Shown here: positions 55,335-58,025 of the stretch, piece after piece
How positions within the stretch are numbered: position 1 is the stretch's first letter
Layout: each line of letters begins with the position of its first letter
Origin: Nitrospiraceae bacterium
Lineage (GTDB): Bacteria; Nitrospirota; Nitrospiria; Nitrospirales; Nitrospiraceae
Reading direction: 5' to 3'
Assembly (NCBI GenBank): GCA_919902665.1
Contig: CAKKRK010000084.1
Span: forward strand, 1-58,025
Length of the DNA: 58,025 nt
Made by a program: the position numbers and the translations under genes
The notes under the pieces: model-generated
Seen by the model: the letters and a program-made list of their open reading frames with translations, nothing else
Databases searched by the model: none
What the model was told of the DNA's origin: nothing

Positions 55335-56516
55335 GTCGAAGCTGACAAGGACTCCCAGCAAAAGCAGATGCTGCTCACGCGCAAGGCCAACGACGTCGGG
55401 ACGGATCCCCCCATTCTTGAAAAACCCGCCTCCCGCCCCAGTTGAGTCATCGTAACGATGTTCTGCTCGCACCACCATGTTGGTCCATTTATATGGAAAC
55501 TTGTACTCGACAGTAGAAGTGATCGCCTTCACGAACTGCTCTGAACCAGTCCACCGACCGTTCCGATCCCAGTAGAACTCGGGTCGCAATACCACGGACC
55601 AAGGCCCGGTGATATGCCACCTGACGACCATGTTGCCTCCCATGACAAAGGTTCGTGGGCGACCAGGCTGGCCAGCTATGCTTTCGGTCCCAATATCAAA
55701 GGATGCCGCCACCGTCACATCGTCCCCTGTCCATTCCAGAATATGATTCCCATACAGACGCCAAAACTCCAGAGAGGTATCCGTTTGAGTTGGTCCTGCG
55801 TATAAGGTTTGGGTCAACGCGACCCGCGGGGTGGCTTTCCAGATCCATCTCCCTCCATAGCTGGGGAGATTATTCGGGTGCGCTAGATGATAGTAGCCAT
55901 TCACGACGAAGGCGGTGACGGTAAGATTGTCGGTGAGAGGATACTGCGCATTCACGCCAAACATCATGTAGGGCGTGTTGTCCGCGATCCACGATCTCGT
56001 ATAATTGGCGTTGTCTTTGGCATAGAGCGACTCGTACCCCATCAGACTGTTGAACAGACCGGCGGTGACCGTCAGCCCGTTGCCGACCGGGGCTAGGTAC
56101 GACATGTTTGCGCGATGAATGTGTCGGAGCACATCCGACCCGTCGACTCGTCTCTCCCCCACCAAAAATGCGAACTCTTCCGAATCCCGCCCGCCTTGGA
56201 GGCCAAGTTCCATACCCCAGCGTGAAGATTCTTTTGCATCCTTACGCACATAGGCCAACCCCATGTTCGGAGAGAGCTGATTGTGATGCGCAGCTGTGGC
56301 ACGATTGCGCCAGAGTTGGTTATCGGGAAAGTTGAAATTTCCGATATACCCAACATCCACGTACCCGCCATAGTGCCAATCTCCAGTGGATGTCACGGCC
56401 GATCGAGAAGTGGGAGCGGCAGATGGCTGGATACTAGGGTCTTGACCGAACGCTGACGAAGCAAGAACCGACGCCACGAAGAAACCGCACCACGATACAA
56501 CGCTCACACGAGACAT
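55326..56516 (-). CDS. outer-membrane beta-barrel protein (porin-like)
   Basis: The start is ATG 56516 (MSRVSVVSWC), preceded by GGAGGA; the frame to 56,567 is not used. A signal peptide ends at ASSAFGQ. The mature 370 residues alternate aromatic strands (GDWHYGGYVDVGYIGNFNFP; SRWGMELGLQGG; WSVVLRPEFYWDRNG; VVRAEHRYDD), as in the outer-membrane barrel family often annotated BBP2-like. It should form a pore in the outer membrane. The substrate is not known. Confidence 0.85.
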   Translation of the reverse strand: MSRVSVVSWCGFFVASVLASSAFGQDPSIQPSAAPTSRSAVTSTGDWHYGGYVDVGYIGNFNFPDNQLWRNRATAAHHNQLSPNMGLAYVRKDAKESSRWGMELGLQGGRDSEEFAFLVGERRVDGSDVLRHIHRANMSYLAPVGNGLTVTAGLFNSLMGYESLYAKDNANYTRSWIADNTPYMMFGVNAQYPLTDNLTVTAFVVNGYYHLAHPNNLPSYGGRWIWKATPRVALTQTLYAGPTQTDTSLEFWRLYGNHILEWTGDDVTVAASFDIGTESIAGQPGRPRTFVMGGNMVVRWHITGPWSVVLRPEFYWDRNGRWTGSEQFVKAITSTVEYKFPYKWTNMVVRAEHRYDDSTGAGGGFFKNGGIRPDVVGLAREQHLLLLGVLVSFDSP

Positions 56517-56639
56517 GATGGCGATTCCTCCGGCGACTTCATGACCATGTGCTGTACGTGGACACACGTGAAGCTCTCGATTCTGGCGGACATCGTATGA
56601 GAGTTGTTGCGGTCGCGCAAGGAGGGCAAGGAAAGATTG

Positions 56640-57389
56640 TTATCGAGAGAGCCTGCGGTAGTGGTTCAACAAGAGGACACCTCCCCAGAGGAAGGAGCCA
56701 AGCATGAGGAGAATCCCGAGTTGGTACGTGAGGTGCGCTAGCCGATGATCCCATTCCAATAAGCCCAGCATCGTCAGAATATTGTTCCAGTCGTGTCCGT
56801 CGGTTTCTTTCCCAGTTACTCCCCCAATAAGTATGAGGTCGAGTGCTCGTGCATCATTGATGTAGGGGGCGATGTCCATTAGGCTTTCAGCTGTCCACCA
56901 CAGGGCCACTGCTGCGCCGAACGGATCGCGGGTTTTGATCAGGAACGTCCCGAGACAGATCATCGGCATGAGAATTTGACCAAGCGTTCCTCCCAGAATC
57001 GTCATGAAGCGACCGAATGGGATAAAGATCAGATGTCCCGCTTCATGAAAGGGCAGGTTGATCAGGTGAAGAACTGACTCACCGGTGTAATTGGTTTCAA
57101 GCGGCGTGGTGATGAATCTCCACCCCCACCAGACCATGGCTACAAATACGGCAGCCCGACCGTAGAGCGTCATCGAATCGGTCGTGGTGTCCGATTCAAT
57201 CAGCCATTGCTTGGCCGTCGTGAACCACCGAGAGCGCGACGCCGATGAGGGAGAGAATGAGACGTAGGTTCTCGCGGTCGGTCGGTATTTTGCAAAGATA
57301 ATCCCGCATCGCACACACTCCTCGGCCTCATCCAGCCGTTGAGCTTGGCACTTTGGACAGCGTGTCGTGGACGCACCAGTCGTAAGCAT
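56640..57389 (-). CDS. membrane protein with zinc ribbon and HEAGH motif
   Basis: The 249 residues begin with a zinc ribbon (CPKCQAQRL...CVRCGIIF). A membrane region follows, in which FHEAGHLIFIPFG carries the HExxH-type motif of site-2-protease-like enzymes. About five hydrophobic helices follow. The second S2P motif (NxxPxxxLDG) is not visible, so activity is uncertain; the M50 gene next door does have that motif. Confidence 0.7.
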   Translation of the reverse strand: MLTTGASTTRCPKCQAQRLDEAEECVRCGIIFAKYRPTARTYVSFSPSSASRSRWFTTAKQWLIESDTTTDSMTLYGRAAVFVAMVWWGWRFITTPLETNYTGESVLHLINLPFHEAGHLIFIPFGRFMTILGGTLGQILMPMICLGTFLIKTRDPFGAAVALWWTAESLMDIAPYINDARALDLILIGGVTGKETDGHDWNNILTMLGLLEWDHRLAHLTYQLGILLMLGSFLWGGVLLLNHYRRLSR

Positions 57390-57472
57390 TTCTCTACTGT
57401 AGGGTCACCCGTAAAATCGAACAAGACAATCAGAAGAATACTGCGAGTGAGAGTGAAGCAGCAGCGAATCGC

Positions 57473-58025
57473 CTAATGAAAGGAAAACGGGACCGGTGCA
57501 AAGGTGACGACGAACACTGCAACCGCAATCCAGCCGACGATCGTCCGGTTGCGACCCAATGGTACATGAGGATCCATGACGGGTGGATGGCCAAGCCCCC
57601 AGATTCCCGCCATGAACGCCCAGAGCAACCAGCCTGCCCAGCCGAAGAAGCCCAAGGCCAACAAGATTGGGAGAAAAACGAGCGCCATCGTCCGTTGCCT
57701 TCTTCCCCAGAGGGCATACGCCACATGCCCACCGTCGAGCTGGCCGATTGGGAGAAGATTCAGAGAGGTGACGAAGAGTCCGAACCAGGCAGCAAAGCCG
57801 ATGGGATGCAACACCACGTCTGCCTCCGGCGGGAGCGGCCCAATGATCACCCAGGCCATGAACTGTAGCAGCAACGGCTCGCCGAGTTGCAATCCAAACG
57901 TGCCGGTTCTATCCACGACTGTGGACAGATGCAGTCCCACGATCAAGGCCACAACGGCAACCACGAAGCCCGCCAAGGGACCGGCGACGCCGATGTCAAA
58001 CAGCGCACGGCGGCTCAGAATCGGA
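57473..58025 (-). CDS. M50 site-2 protease family protein, 5' end outside window
   Basis: The frame is open to the window edge; the visible start codon near 57,976 is internal, because FDIGVAGPLAGFVVAVVAL continues upstream. The motif NLLPIGQLDGGHVAYALWG is the second zinc-ligand motif of S2P intramembrane proteases, and HEXXH must lie outside the window. Several hydrophobic helices follow. It is on the same strand as, and 83 bp downstream-oriented to, the HEAGH protein, so the two may act as a pair. Confidence 0.85.
   Translation of the reverse strand, partial: PILSRRALFDIGVAGPLAGFVVAVVALIVGLHLSTVVDRTGTFGLQLGEPLLLQFMAWVIIGPLPPEADVVLHPIGFAAWFGLFVTSLNLLPIGQLDGGHVAYALWGRRQRTMALVFLPILLALGFFGWAGWLLWAFMAGIWGLGHPPVMDPHVPLGRNRTIVGWIAVAVFVVTFAPVPFSFH

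Overview
The window reads as a chromosomal segment of a Nitrospira-like bacterium (phylum Nitrospirota). That is an inference from gene content: tandem HEAT-repeat proteins, an NnrS protein, an arsenosugar cluster with its own phosphate transporter, a DUF2868 plus DUF3482-GTPase pair, a cupredoxin/beta-propeller lipoprotein, and a GC-rich dispersed intergenic repeat. No rRNA or housekeeping marker is present that would settle it. Coding density is high and genes lie on both strands.

Layout. 1-1.4 kb: two HEAT-repeat genes, the first cut by the window edge. 1.6-4.7 kb: UDP-glucose dehydrogenase, divergent from a membrane protein fused to a spermidine-synthase-like domain. 4.7-9.6 kb: trehalose block, with otsB and a membrane-anchored otsA on the minus strand and a GH15 glucoamylase/trehalase-like enzyme 48 bp away on the plus strand.

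9.9-31.3 kb: an integrated element of about 21 kb. Its tyrosine integrase (29,959-31,170) sits beside the 3' end of ssrA (tmRNA, 31,334-31,681, minus). A 22-nt repeat with two TTGCCCCC boxes occurs at both ends of the element (9,949-9,970 and 31,198-31,219; 21 of 22 bases equal). Inside are a replication/excision module (AlpA-like regulator, RepB-type primase/helicase, two zinc-motif proteins), then a defence cassette: a protein of unknown function divergent from a Type I restriction-modification operon hsdM-hsdS-[DUF262/DUF1524 protein]-hsdR-[YgjP-like metallohydrolase]. Most genes of that operon overlap by 4 bp. Four unrelated cargo genes follow, including an exported protein with a long charged helix and repeated NPF motifs.

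31.3-58 kb: chromosomal backbone. It holds ssrA, nnrS, the DUF2868/GTPase pair, a small zinc-ribbon protein, recQ, a cupredoxin/beta-propeller lipoprotein with an excellent promoter and a strong terminator, a helical-repeat protein, a HicB-like protein, arsM-arsS-pit, hflK-hflC, fhs, an M23 peptidase, cutA, an M20 peptidase, two envelope proteins, an outer-membrane barrel and two membrane metalloprotease-like proteins, the last cut by the window edge.

Best candidates for something new: the GmrSD-like DUF262/DUF1524 protein and YgjP enzyme built into a Type I R-M operon, with the unknown divergent neighbour; the exported NPF-motif protein; the cupredoxin/propeller lipoprotein; and the sensor-like membrane module fused to OtsA. 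No CRISPR array, rRNA or tRNA gene was seen, and no insertion sequence with a recognisable transposase.
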